Both the position numbers and the translations under genes were made by a program. A stretch of 64,000 nt of DNA from an uncultured Dehalococcoidia bacterium (GTDB taxonomy: Bacteria > Chloroflexota > Dehalococcoidia > Bin125), in NCBI GenBank assembly GCA_958295515.1, contig CATQGW010000005.1, positions 124,001 to 188,000 on the forward strand. Direction: 5' to 3'. The notes under the pieces are model-generated. The model had not been told where the DNA came from and ran no database searches. It saw nothing but the letters and a program-made list of their open reading frames with translations. Of this stretch, positions 54,850 through 64,000 are shown piece after piece; positions within the stretch are counted from its first letter, which is position 1; each line of letters opens with the position of its first letter.

Positions 54850-57150
54850 CTATTCCGCGTCGTCGAGGAGGGCGTCGAGGAGGCGGGTGGGGCTGGCGGG
54901 GAGTTGGTTGATGCGTAGGCCGGTGGCGTTGTGGATGGCGTTGGCGATGGCGGCGAGCGGGGGGACGATCGGGACTTCGCCGACGCCGCGGACGCCGTAG
55001 GGGTGGCCGGGGTTGGGGACTTCGACGAGGATCGTCTCGATGTCGGGCAGGTCGAGCGCGGTGGGCATGCGGTAGTCGAGCAGGCTCGCGTTCTGCATCC
55101 GGCCGTCGTCGCTGTAGAGGTATTCCTCGCTGAGCGCCATGCCCGCGCCCTGCGCGGCGCCGCCCTGCACCTGGCCTTCGACGTAGGCGGGGTGGATTGC
55201 GGTGCCCACGTCCTGGACGGCGGTGTAGCGCAGGATGTCGACTTTGCCGGTGTCGGGATCGACGGCGAGATCGACGATGTGGCAGCCGTAGGCGGGGCCG
55301 GGGCGGTTGGGCAGGACGTCGGCCTGGCCCTGGATCATCCCGCCGGTCTGCTGCATTTTGCGGCAGAGTTCGCTGAAGCTGAGCTGCTGATCGTCGGGGC
55401 CGCGGATGATGCCGTCGTCGCCGTAGGCGACCTGCTCAGGTTCGGTCTCCCAGATCAGGGCGGCGCGCTGCTCCATCTGGCGGCGCACATCGAGCGCGGC
55501 CTCGTGGACGGCGATGCCGGTCGCGTAGGTGACGCGGCTGCCGCCGGTGACGTGGGTGTAGCCGATCGAGTCGGTATCGACGACCTGCGGGCGGACCTGT
55601 TGGTAGTCGATGCCCATCGTTTCGGCGAATTGCATGGCGAGGCCGGCGCGCTGGCCGCCGATATCGACGGAGCCGACCGAGAGGTTGACGCTGCCATCGG
55701 AGTTGAGCGAGGCGTAGGCGGCGGATTCCATGCCGGCGTTGGTCCAGAAGCCCATCGAGACGCCGCGGCCGACGTATTCGCCCTCGATTTCGGAGCGGTA
55801 GTGGGGGCTGTCGATGGCGGCTTGCATCGTCTCCTGCGCGCCGATTGTGGGGAGCACGACGCCGTCGGCGCGGCGGGTGCCTTCGCGGGCGGCGTTCTGG
55901 GCGCGGAGCTCCATGGGGTCGCGTCCGAGCCGCTCGGCGAGCTGGTCCATCAGGCTTTCGACGGCGAAGGTGCCCTGCGGGGAGCCGGGCGCGCGGTAGG
56001 CCTGGCACTTGGGCTTGTTGGTCACCACGTCGAGCGCGTTGGCGTAGAGGTTGGGGATGTCGTAGGAGGAGAACATGCAGGTCGCGCCCGCGCCGACGGG
56101 CGAGCCGGGGTAGGCGCCGGCCTCGTAGGCGAGGGTGGCTTCGGCGGCGACGAGCGTGCCGTCGGACTTCGCGCCGAGCTTGCAGCGGACGTAGGTGGAG
56201 GAGGTGGGGCCGGTGCCGATCAGCACTTCCTCGCGGTTCATGTACATCTTGACCGGGCGGCCGGTGATGCGGGACATGAGCGCGGCGAGCGGCTCCATAT
56301 AGGCGGGCAGCTTGCCGCCGAAGCCGCCGCCGATCTCCATCGGCACGACTTTGACCTGCGAGAGCGGGATATCGAGCATCCGCGAGAGCGTGGCGCGGGC
56401 GACGAACGGTCCCTGGGTGGAGACCCAGACGGTGAGTGTGCCGTCGGCGTTCCACTGCGCGGTGCCGTTCTGCGGCTCGATGTAGCCCTGGTGGGCGGCG
56501 GCGGTCTCGAATTCGCCCTCAACGATGAGGTCGGCATCGGCGAAGGCGGCGGCCGGGTCGCCCTGCTCGAATTCGAGCTGGCTGGCGATGTTGGTGAAGC
56601 GCTCGCCGCGGCCCTCGCCGGGCACGAAGCGGGCGACCATCTCGACGGTGCGCATGCCCTCGTGGAGCAGCGGCGCGCCATCGGCCATCGCGTCGTGGAC
56701 GTTGAGCACGGGCGGGAGCGGCTCGTATTCGACCTCGATCAGTTCGAGCGCATCCTCGGCGATGTGCGGATCGGTGGCGCAGACGGCGGCGACGGCGTGG
56801 CCCTGGTAGAGCGCTTTGTCGGAGGCGAGCGTGTTGTCGAGGATCCACTTGTAGGGGGAGACGGTTTCGCCGAGGTCGACGATTTCGTCGGACGCGCCGG
56901 GCAGGTGGTCGTGGGTGACGACGCAGCGGACGCCGGGCAGCGCTTCGGCCTTGGCGGTGTCGATGCTGAGGATGCGCGCGTGGGCGTGGGGGCTGCGCTT
57001 GATCCGCCCGAAGAGCATGCCGGGCAGGTTGATGTCGGCCCCGTAGCGGGCGCGTCCGGTGACTTTTTCGACGCCGTCGGGTCGGACGGGGCGGGTGCCG
57101 ACGACCTTGTACTCGCGCGTGGACTGCTGGGGCGCTTCGCTGGTGGTCAT
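54850..57150 (-). CDS. Xanthine dehydrogenase-family molybdopterin-binding (large) subunit
   Basis: 766 aa; RPDGVEKVTGRARYGADINLPGML, GGGFGGK, QAYRAPGSPQGTFAVESLMDQLAERLGRDPMELR, GVRGVGEVPIVPPLAAIANAI. Confidence 0.93.
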   Translation of the reverse strand: MTTSEAPQQSTREYKVVGTRPVRPDGVEKVTGRARYGADINLPGMLFGRIKRSPHAHARILSIDTAKAEALPGVRCVVTHDHLPGASDEIVDLGETVSPYKWILDNTLASDKALYQGHAVAAVCATDPHIAEDALELIEVEYEPLPPVLNVHDAMADGAPLLHEGMRTVEMVARFVPGEGRGERFTNIASQLEFEQGDPAAAFADADLIVEGEFETAAAHQGYIEPQNGTAQWNADGTLTVWVSTQGPFVARATLSRMLDIPLSQVKVVPMEIGGGFGGKLPAYMEPLAALMSRITGRPVKMYMNREEVLIGTGPTSSTYVRCKLGAKSDGTLVAAEATLAYEAGAYPGSPVGAGATCMFSSYDIPNLYANALDVVTNKPKCQAYRAPGSPQGTFAVESLMDQLAERLGRDPMELRAQNAAREGTRRADGVVLPTIGAQETMQAAIDSPHYRSEIEGEYVGRGVSMGFWTNAGMESAAYASLNSDGSVNLSVGSVDIGGQRAGLAMQFAETMGIDYQQVRPQVVDTDSIGYTHVTGGSRVTYATGIAVHEAALDVRRQMEQRAALIWETEPEQVAYGDDGIIRGPDDQQLSFSELCRKMQQTGGMIQGQADVLPNRPGPAYGCHIVDLAVDPDTGKVDILRYTAVQDVGTAIHPAYVEGQVQGGAAQGAGMALSEEYLYSDDGRMQNASLLDYRMPTALDLPDIETILVEVPNPGHPYGVRGVGEVPIVPPLAAIANAIHNATGLRINQLPASPTRLLDALLDDAE

Positions 57151-57381
57151 GCTCTGCTCCGCCTCCTCTACCCGTGCTAATGCTGCGGGTTGCGTGCCAA
57201 CAAGTGAACAGATAGGCTAACGGAAGTGTGTCGTTCTCGCACGCCAATGGCACGGAAGCGGGCATGCGCGGGGGAAGGTGGGCCATTGTTGCGCCCCTCA
57301 GGCCATCTGAAGTCCATAGCTCGCGGCAGCGGACGCTTGATCAATCTCCATCCGGGCATGTTGAGGCTTCGCGGCCATCGG

Positions 57382-59097
57382 ATGTTCACGACAAGCCCCA
57401 GCGCCACGCTGTGGTGGCTGATGCTCGTCCTAGTCGCGATTGCCGGATTCTCGCTGCTCGCTGACTCGGCAAGTGCCAACGAGCCCGGGGAGCGTCGAAT
57501 TGTCCTCCGCCCGGGCTTGAATGCTGTAGGTTGGGTCGGCGACGAAACCTTTGTCTCAGATGTCTTTGCAGAACTCCCCGAGGCCTCAGCAGTATACGCA
57601 TGGGATGCCCTTAACCAACGCTACCTGGTCGCAGCGCGGCTGGCGCCGGCGTCGCTTTGGACGCTAGAGACCGTCACGCCCGGAATGGGCATCCTGGTGT
57701 CAATAGAAGGCGACGCTGCGGTGGAGTGGCGGATACCGCTCACACCAGTCAGCGGCACTGTGCGCATTTTCCCAGGAATGAACCTCGTCGCATGGTCAGG
57801 AAGAGATAACACACCACTTGCTCATGCACTGAGAGGCGTAGGTACGTCGATCGGCGACGTATACGTCAACGACAGTGGAGCGGCTGAGTGGTCCGCATTC
57901 GCTCCCAGCGATTCGAGCGGGACCGGCGCTCCTGATCTGATCGACCGTGGCGAGGCTCTCTGGGTCTTTTCGGCGCGCCGGCTCAATTGGCTACAGCCAA
58001 CCTATGTCCTGCCACAGATCACGGCAGACATTTCCGACAGCGACAAGGCCCGAGTGCTAGGCGCGCTAGGCGACGCCGGTGCATTCTTTGACCGAGCCTA
58101 CGGTATCCAAGCTGACCCTGCCCGGCTCCTTCTTGCGTTCCGGAACGCGCCCGACTGGCCTCATGCAGGCGGTGGTGTCGATTGGTTCCCATCTGCTGAG
58201 ATCACGTTCACGAACGTTGAACGTTTCACGGACTCCTATCTCTCCGAGTTCGTGGCGCACGAATACGCTCACGTTTTGCAAGGTCAACTGGACACCACGG
58301 CGTTCTTCGAATCGAATGAATATACCATCGGCTACACATCGGTGGGTTCAGCTGCGCCGTGGTGGATGAAGGAAGGCGGTGCGTATTTCGTCGCGGAAGG
58401 TCGCTATGGCGTTGAGATAGGCCTGTCCGATGTGCTACAACACGCACGCTTAAGCCTCAGCAATACGTCGCCACCGCTGCGAACCCTCGTTCGTCGTGGC
58501 GATTGGACAGTGCCGTACGCGGCGTATTCCCGCGGTGCGCTGGCAATGCAACAACTCACTGCTAAAGCTGGCGACGACTCGTTGTTCGAATTCTGGCGAG
58601 TGCTTGCAGCGCCAGACGAATCGCCCATACCACTCGAGGAACTGGATCCGGCATGGCAAAGTGCTTTCAAGTCAGTATTCGGCGTGGCAGTTGACGACTT
58701 TTACAACGAATTTCGCGAATGGCATTGCGCGCAAGCGGTCGAGAACGGCGACGTAAAGAGCGACGACTGCGCGGCGAGGGCGACGCGACTTGTTCGCGGC
58801 GCGCTCTATTTTAACTGCGGGCTGAACCCCGCCAGAGACATACGGTTACTCCAGCAGATCGACGGCGCGTGGACCCCGCTAGACTGGTGGCTTACCGATG
58901 GCGGTTATTTTGCGCTCGCAGCACCAGCTGACGGACTGTACGTCATCGAAGTGAAATGGAGCGATCGTTCGCAATACTTCGGTGTCAATGGGATCAATGC
59001 TGTGTTGTCTGACGCCATTCCCTATCAGGTCGATCGTTCCGGAATCGACGTCAAGCTCTCTCGTTTGTACCGCCGAACGGAGGATTGTCCACCCTAG
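57382..59097 (+). CDS. Secreted zinc metallopeptidase-like protein with N-terminal PGxNxVxWxG/YAWDAxNQR module
   Basis: Signal peptide LWWLMLVLVAIAGFSLLADSASA; HEYAHVLQ (HExxH) and WWMKEGGAYFVAEG downstream. Confidence 0.75.
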   Translation: MFTTSPSATLWWLMLVLVAIAGFSLLADSASANEPGERRIVLRPGLNAVGWVGDETFVSDVFAELPEASAVYAWDALNQRYLVAARLAPASLWTLETVTPGMGILVSIEGDAAVEWRIPLTPVSGTVRIFPGMNLVAWSGRDNTPLAHALRGVGTSIGDVYVNDSGAAEWSAFAPSDSSGTGAPDLIDRGEALWVFSARRLNWLQPTYVLPQITADISDSDKARVLGALGDAGAFFDRAYGIQADPARLLLAFRNAPDWPHAGGGVDWFPSAEITFTNVERFTDSYLSEFVAHEYAHVLQGQLDTTAFFESNEYTIGYTSVGSAAPWWMKEGGAYFVAEGRYGVEIGLSDVLQHARLSLSNTSPPLRTLVRRGDWTVPYAAYSRGALAMQQLTAKAGDDSLFEFWRVLAAPDESPIPLEELDPAWQSAFKSVFGVAVDDFYNEFREWHCAQAVENGDVKSDDCAARATRLVRGALYFNCGLNPARDIRLLQQIDGAWTPLDWWLTDGGYFALAAPADGLYVIEVKWSDRSQYFGVNGINAVLSDAIPYQVDRSGIDVKLSRLYRRTEDCPP

Positions 59098-59285
59098 AGA
59101 TGATCCACTTCAACGATCATATCGAAGCTGTCACGGCGCGAACAGCATTAACATCTTATGGCCTTGTGTAATCCGTCACCAAGTCGATCAGACCAGGGTC
59201 AACGTTGATTTTTCTGGCGGGGCGATCTGTGCCAAGCCGTAGACGGCGAAACGGATTCAGGCGTGGCGCAGGCGGCGTTGGCTCC

Positions 59286-59582
59286 TTACTCGCCCCCGCT
59301 CATTGCGGGGAGGATGTGTACTTCGGCGCCGGCCGGGACGCGGGCGAGCAGTCCGAGCGGCTGTTGTTCGCTGTTGACGGCGACGGAGAGGCCGCGCCGC
59401 AGTCGGTCGTCCTCGACCAGCGTGTCCCGGAAGCCGGGCCAGCGGGTTTCGAGATCGTCAACGATTTGGCGGACGGTGCGCCCGGAGACGGTGAGGGAGC
59501 GCGCGCCGCCGCAGAGGCTGCGCATCGCGGGCGGCACGAAGACCGTCACATCGGGCGCGGCGGTGGGCGCTTCGCCGGGCAT
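59286..59582 (-). CDS. MoaD/ThiS-family ubiquitin-like sulfur carrier ending in GGE
   Basis: VTVFVPPAMRSLCGGARSLTVSGRTVRQIVDDLETRWPGFRDTLVED...VAVNSEQQPLG...VPAGAEVHILPAMSGGE. Confidence 0.8.
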   Translation of the reverse strand: MPGEAPTAAPDVTVFVPPAMRSLCGGARSLTVSGRTVRQIVDDLETRWPGFRDTLVEDDRLRRGLSVAVNSEQQPLGLLARVPAGAEVHILPAMSGGE

Positions 59583-59617
59583 CGCTGGCCTCTCCGCTGG
59601 CGAAATTGCGGCGTGGC

Positions 59618-60454
59618 TTAGAGCGCGACGCTGCCTTCGGCGACGACGGCGATCACGCCGTTGTCTTTTTCGACCCAGCAGAAGAGGTCGCGGCGGCTGG
59701 GATCGTCGGCGTTGGTTCCCTGCAGGACGCCGCGGACGCGGACGGTCTCGTTGGGCCAGACGATGTTGGCGAATTTGATCAGCAGCCGCCCGCTGGAGGC
59801 CCAGGCCGCGCCGAAGCGCTGGTCGAGCAGTTCGCCGAGCAGGGACATCGTCATTTTGCCGCCGACCACGACATCGGTGAAGCCGAGTTCGGCGGAGGCT
59901 TCCTTGTTGGTGTGGTAGTTGCGGTCGCCGTGGAAGAACGCGCCGCACATTTCGAGCGTGATGGTGCGCTCGAGCGGGCCGAATGCCTCGCCTTCGGGCA
60001 CATCGAACTTGCGCGCGCCCTCTTTCTTGGAGGGGTCGCGCAGGGTGACCTCGCCCTCGCTCTGGTAGAGCACGAAGGACTGGTGGTGGCGCTGGACGAC
60101 GACGACATCGCCGTCGGGATCGCGCAGTTCGGTTTCGGTCAGGATCACGGTGCGGTCGCGGCGCTCGTAGACGTCCAGCGATTTGGCGCTGGCGGTGTAG
60201 CGCAGGCCGGGCTGGAGGGGGGCACGGAAGTCCCACTCCTGGCGCAGCCAGAGGTTGCCGAAGTCGTTGGCGAAGTGCATGCGGGTGGAGAGGTCGGCGT
60301 TGGCGGCGACCATCGTGGGCACGACGGCGAACTCGGCGGGCGGTTCGAGGTCGAGGCCCTCGTAGTAGTCGTTCAGCGCGGTGTCGTCGATCAGCACCTC
60401 GGCGCTGCCGAGGTCGACGCCGGCCTGGGGTTGTTCGTACTTGGTGATGGCCAT
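59618..60454 (-). CDS. MaoC-like hotdog-fold protein
   Basis: Start reassigned to 60454; VVVGGKMTMSLLGELLDQRFG, IKFANIVWPNETVRVRGVLQG. Confidence 0.75.
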   Translation of the reverse strand: MAITKYEQPQAGVDLGSAEVLIDDTALNDYYEGLDLEPPAEFAVVPTMVAANADLSTRMHFANDFGNLWLRQEWDFRAPLQPGLRYTASAKSLDVYERRDRTVILTETELRDPDGDVVVVQRHHQSFVLYQSEGEVTLRDPSKKEGARKFDVPEGEAFGPLERTITLEMCGAFFHGDRNYHTNKEASAELGFTDVVVGGKMTMSLLGELLDQRFGAAWASSGRLLIKFANIVWPNETVRVRGVLQGTNADDPSRRDLFCWVEKDNGVIAVVAEGSVAL

Positions 60455-60570
60455 GGTGTGGTCTCCGTCCGGATCGCAGGTGCGGGCTGGGTAGCCCGAA
60501 TGATACGTGGTCGGCAGGTCAGTTGCCTCTTTGCGGGCGTGCGTGGGCTGTCGGTGGCTGTTGCCTCTCC

Positions 60571-63500
60571 TCAGGGGACTGGCGGGAGCGGCTGCGGCCA
60601 GATGACCGGTTGCTCGGCGTCGATCAGCAGCCAGAGGATTGCGCCGGTGGGGAGGCGTTGGAGGGTGTTGAGCGTGGAGGGGAGCTCGGGGGCGAAGCCG
60701 AGCCAGCGCTGGTTGGCGGCGTCCCAGGCGTAGGCGCGCAGCGCCTGGCGGGCGATGGGAGTCAGCGCGGCGGTGATCCGCGTGGGCAAACCCTGCCAGG
60801 TCACGGTGTTCCAGCCGGGCTGTAGCAAAACGCGGCGCAGGTCGTCGTAGCGCCAGGCGTCGCGCAGCTGCGCGGCGCGCCCGTCGGAGCGGAGCACGGT
60901 CAGATCGGTTGCGCCCTGCCAGGATGCGGCGGGCGTTTCGACGATGATCGTTTGGCTGTCGGCGGAGCGCACCAACGCTTCCGCGCCGCCGATGAAGACG
61001 CGCGGCGGCGCGCCGTCGATGCGGAAGCGCGCGCCGACGATGGTCAGCAGCTCGCCGCCGGGGTAGCCGCCGATCCGCGGGGAGAGGGAGCGGATTTGGG
61101 GGGCGGGGGCGGCGGCTCGGCCGGCGCTGACGCCGAGCGCGCCGCCCTGCGCGTCGTGCGCGAGCACCCAGAAGCGGTCGGCGGTCCCCACATCGATCCG
61201 CTCGAAGGCGAAGCTGCCGTTTTGGACGGGCGCGCCGGCCAGATACTGCGCCGCCGCGTCGCCGCTGGCGGCGTAGAGGTCCACCGAGGCCGCGCCGGGG
61301 GCTGCGCCGCGCAGCGCAGCGACGCCCTGGGCGAATTCCAGCTCGAGGATGCGCGGAGCGGCGGTTTGTTCGTCGGCGGTCGCAATCCACGCGCCGCCGT
61401 TGGACCAGATACGGTTGCCGCGCAGGGCCGGCGCGGCGGCATCGGCGGCTTGAGAGAGGGCGGGGCCGGCGTTGAACGCGATCCGGTTGCCGTCGGTGAG
61501 CTCGGCTGAGGTCAGGGCAGCGGCGGTCGCGCGGAGCAGCAATTGGGATGACGCGCCGGACTGGAAGCGGAGCTGCGTTTCGAGCGGCGCGCCGTTGAGC
61601 GAGAAGCGGATCGTTACACCAGGGCCGGCGATCGCCGCCTGGAAGCGGGCGTCGGAGCCGATTTCAATGCGTCCTGCCGAGCGGCGGTCGAGCCAGAGGT
61701 CCAGCGCCGCGCCGGGGGCGGCGGGCAGGCCGTCGATCAGCAGCACGCCGCGCAGCAGGTGCAGTGCGCCGGCGCGCGGTTCGAGCTCGGTGAGCGCGAG
61801 CGGGGCGATCGGCGGGGGCGCGTTCTGCAGGTCGGGAGGCGGCGCGCGCTCAGCGCCGACGATCAGTCTGCCCGCGCCCGCTTCGAGCTGCACGCCCGGG
61901 CCGCCGTTGCCGTTTGGTGCGCCGTCGCGTTCGAGGCCGATTCTGCTGTGGGTCAGCCGTCCTGAACCGTCCGCCTCGACGACGATGCCGGGGCCGCGGT
62001 TGCCGACGGCGACGATCTGCTCCAGCGCGGCGTCGGGCGCGGCGATCACGAGGCCGCGCCCGTTCTGGGCGAGGCGCAGCCGCAGCGCCTGGGCGTTGTC
62101 GCCGGTGACGACGACGCCGGCGTCGGCTGCGCCGACGATTTCCAATCCTGCGAGGGTGATGCCTGCGCCGGCCAGGACCAGACCGGCGGCGGTGTTGTGG
62201 GCGTCGAGCCGCCAGCCTGCGCCGTCGAGCACTGCGCCGTCGCGCTCCAGCGGCGGGAGCGGCGATTCGAGTGTGATCACGCGCGGCGTAATGCCGTTGT
62301 CGAAGGCGATGTAGTCGGCTTCGCCGGCGTTGACGCGGGTGATCGCGTCGCGCAGCGTGTACTCGCCGCGGTCGGCGGCGGAGGCGACCGTGATCAGCCG
62401 TTCGCGGGCGGCGGCGAGCGCCGCTTCGGCGTTGATCCGGCCGGCGCCGGAGCGCGTGTCATGACCTTCGGGCCCGATGTCGATCGCGGTTTCCAGCAGC
62501 AGTTCGCGCAACAGGCGTCGCTCGACAGCGGCGCTGCCGCCGTTGGCGGCGAGCAGCGCGGGCTGCGCTTCGAGCAGCAGCGCGGCGACGGCGGCGACGT
62601 GCGGTGCGGCGGCGGAGGTGCCGAAGAAGCGCTCGCCGAACTCGGTCGCGCCGGAGATGCGCACGCCGTCCACCGCGGCGATATCCGGCTTGGCCGCGCC
62701 ATTGTTGGTCGGTCCCTGGCTGCTGTACTGCGCGGTGCGGTTGAGTCCATCCTGATCGTGGGCGATCGCGGCGACAGTGATCACGCCGCCGCCGGCGTCG
62801 GCCTGAGCGAGCAGGCTGCTCTCGCCGGTGGCGGTTTCCAGGGCGGACGCGGCGGTTTCGCGGCTGCGGTGCAGAACGAAGAGTTCCAGCTCGAGCGGGT
62901 CGGCGGCGGCGCGCCAGTTCTGCACGACCAGCCCGAAGCGGGCGTCGGCGGCTTCGTTGGTATAGACGAGCAGCTCCTGGGGATTGAGCGCGTCGATCGC
63001 CTGGCGGCGCTCGCTGGAGGCGACGACCGCGCCGCTCTGGTCGAGCAGGTAGAGGTCGAAATCGTGCTCGGCGCGGCCCCAGGGTTCGTCCCAGTGGAGC
63101 GCGACGACGACGCGCTCGCCGTGTTCGAGTCGGAAGCGGTTGAGCGGCGCGCCCTGCCGCCAGGTGTGCAGCGGTCCGGGGTTGGGCAGTCCCAGCGCCG
63201 CGCCGTCGACGCCGGCCGAGAAGCGGCCCGACCAGTGCGTCTGCGCCCAGTTGCCGGCGGCGGTGATGTAGGCGCGCAGCGGCCAGTCGGGGTGGGCCAG
63301 CGCGGCTGCGGTGTTGCGCGAGACATCGCTCTGCTGATCGTCGGGATAGAGAAAGCCGACGTCGTCGACGATCACATCAACGCGCTGGGCGAAGTAGCGC
63401 ACGGCGGCGATCATGTCGGTGTCGGTGGCGACCGCGCCGAAGGAGAGTTGCGCGCCGGGCGCGAGGTCGTGGACGAGTTCGAGCATCGCGGTGCCTTCTG

Positions 63501-64000
63501 CCCCCTGTTCGAGCCAGCCCGCGCCGAAGGCGAGCGCTTCCGCCAGCTCTGGGGCGTCGCCGCGCTCCTGTACGTCGGCGAGGCCGCGAATGCCGTCGGA
63601 GATGATTGCCACGCGGACGCCGCTGCCATCGACGCCGAAGCGCGCTCGGGCGGCGGCCGCGCCCAGCACTTCATCGCCCTCGGAGATCGTGGAGCCGCTG
63701 GCGAAGAGCGCGTAGTGAGGGGCGGCGACCTCGCGCACGCCGTCGGCGGCGCGTAGGGCGGGCAGCTTCGAGGCGGCGATCCAGCCCTGCACGCGACCCA
63801 GATCGGGCAGCGCCAGCTCGATCTCCAGCCCGAGCGCGGTCAGGTGGGAAAGGTCGGCGAGTTGGTCGGTGAGGCGCAGATCGACGTGCAGGCGGGCGTC
63901 GTCGGGCGGCCCGGCCTGCGCGCCGCCGGGCCGGAACACGGTTGGGCAGGCGACGATCGCCGCCAGCAGCAATACCCGCGCCCAGAGGCCAAACCGCGCC
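60571..64000 (-). CDS. Secreted S8-like peptidase with beta-helix-like region, IPT-like domain and C-terminal PGxNxVxWxG/YAWDAxNQR module; 5' end beyond the window
   Basis: VRVAIISDGIRGL, EGTAMLELVHDLAPGA, FFGTSAAAPHVAAVAALLL; frame remains open upstream of 63972 (ARFGLWARVLLLAAIVAC). Confidence 0.82.
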   Translation of the reverse strand, partial: ARFGLWARVLLLAAIVACPTVFRPGGAQAGPPDDARLHVDLRLTDQLADLSHLTALGLEIELALPDLGRVQGWIAASKLPALRAADGVREVAAPHYALFASGSTISEGDEVLGAAAARARFGVDGSGVRVAIISDGIRGLADVQERGDAPELAEALAFGAGWLEQGAEGTAMLELVHDLAPGAQLSFGAVATDTDMIAAVRYFAQRVDVIVDDVGFLYPDDQQSDVSRNTAAALAHPDWPLRAYITAAGNWAQTHWSGRFSAGVDGAALGLPNPGPLHTWRQGAPLNRFRLEHGERVVVALHWDEPWGRAEHDFDLYLLDQSGAVVASSERRQAIDALNPQELLVYTNEAADARFGLVVQNWRAAADPLELELFVLHRSRETAASALETATGESSLLAQADAGGGVITVAAIAHDQDGLNRTAQYSSQGPTNNGAAKPDIAAVDGVRISGATEFGERFFGTSAAAPHVAAVAALLLEAQPALLAANGGSAAVERRLLRELLLETAIDIGPEGHDTRSGAGRINAEAALAAARERLITVASAADRGEYTLRDAITRVNAGEADYIAFDNGITPRVITLESPLPPLERDGAVLDGAGWRLDAHNTAAGLVLAGAGITLAGLEIVGAADAGVVVTGDNAQALRLRLAQNGRGLVIAAPDAALEQIVAVGNRGPGIVVEADGSGRLTHSRIGLERDGAPNGNGGPGVQLEAGAGRLIVGAERAPPPDLQNAPPPIAPLALTELEPRAGALHLLRGVLLIDGLPAAPGAALDLWLDRRSAGRIEIGSDARFQAAIAGPGVTIRFSLNGAPLETQLRFQSGASSQLLLRATAAALTSAELTDGNRIAFNAGPALSQAADAAAPALRGNRIWSNGGAWIATADEQTAAPRILELEFAQGVAALRGAAPGAASVDLYAASGDAAAQYLAGAPVQNGSFAFERIDVGTADRFWVLAHDAQGGALGVSAGRAAAPAPQIRSLSPRIGGYPGGELLTIVGARFRIDGAPPRVFIGGAEALVRSADSQTIIVETPAASWQGATDLTVLRSDGRAAQLRDAWRYDDLRRVLLQPGWNTVTWQGLPTRITAALTPIARQALRAYAWDAANQRWLGFAPELPSTLNTLQRLPTGAILWLLIDAEQPVIWPQPLPPVP

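Noticed and set aside
59098-59285. Small ORFs after the metallopeptidase gene
   Set aside because: Short, no coherent protein features; probably non-coding or gene remnant.

Overview
Very GC-rich bacterial window with about 45 supportable genes and dense inverted-repeat islands. The gene content and style suggest Chloroflexota/SAR202, but that is a low-confidence inference with no marker gene to test it. No rRNA, tRNA, CRISPR array or transposase was recognised. Most long ORFs in the supplied track are antisense or repeat artefacts. I selected coding frames by protein plausibility and re-started many ORFs at internal ATG/GTG codons. Main cargo: lipid and xenobiotic-type enzymes (SCP2-like thiolase, class C beta-lactamase-like hydrolase, enolase superfamily, alpha/beta hydrolases, LLM flavin oxidoreductase, MaoC-like, molybdopterin hydroxylase large subunit); a DUF1800/DUF1501/NHL cluster; a MNT-HEPN pair with a third overlapping gene; two giant FtsX-like permeases; a DUF309-dUTPase fusion coupled to crcB; ClC-CBS-RCK; metF; an IscA-like gene divergent from a cysteine desulfurase; an isolated nuoB-nuoI pair; and large secreted peptidases. 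Best candidates for something undescribed: (1) a lower-GC accessory island at about 49.95-52.85 kb with a three-gene, 4-bp-overlapping operon (two paralogous small proteins plus an HNH nuclease), a nearby DUF4357 gene and a TM-tailed protein; (2) a family of paired-hairpin repeats with CCGTCAT...ATGACGG termini found only at gene 3' ends, including a perfect 172-bp tandem duplication; (3) a module shared by two different secreted peptidases; (4) a G14 tract inside a secreted-protein reading frame missing from the ORF track; (5) the DUF309-dUTPase fusion; (6) a MutY-like protein lacking the catalytic Glu. Two genes carry single-base frameshifts.
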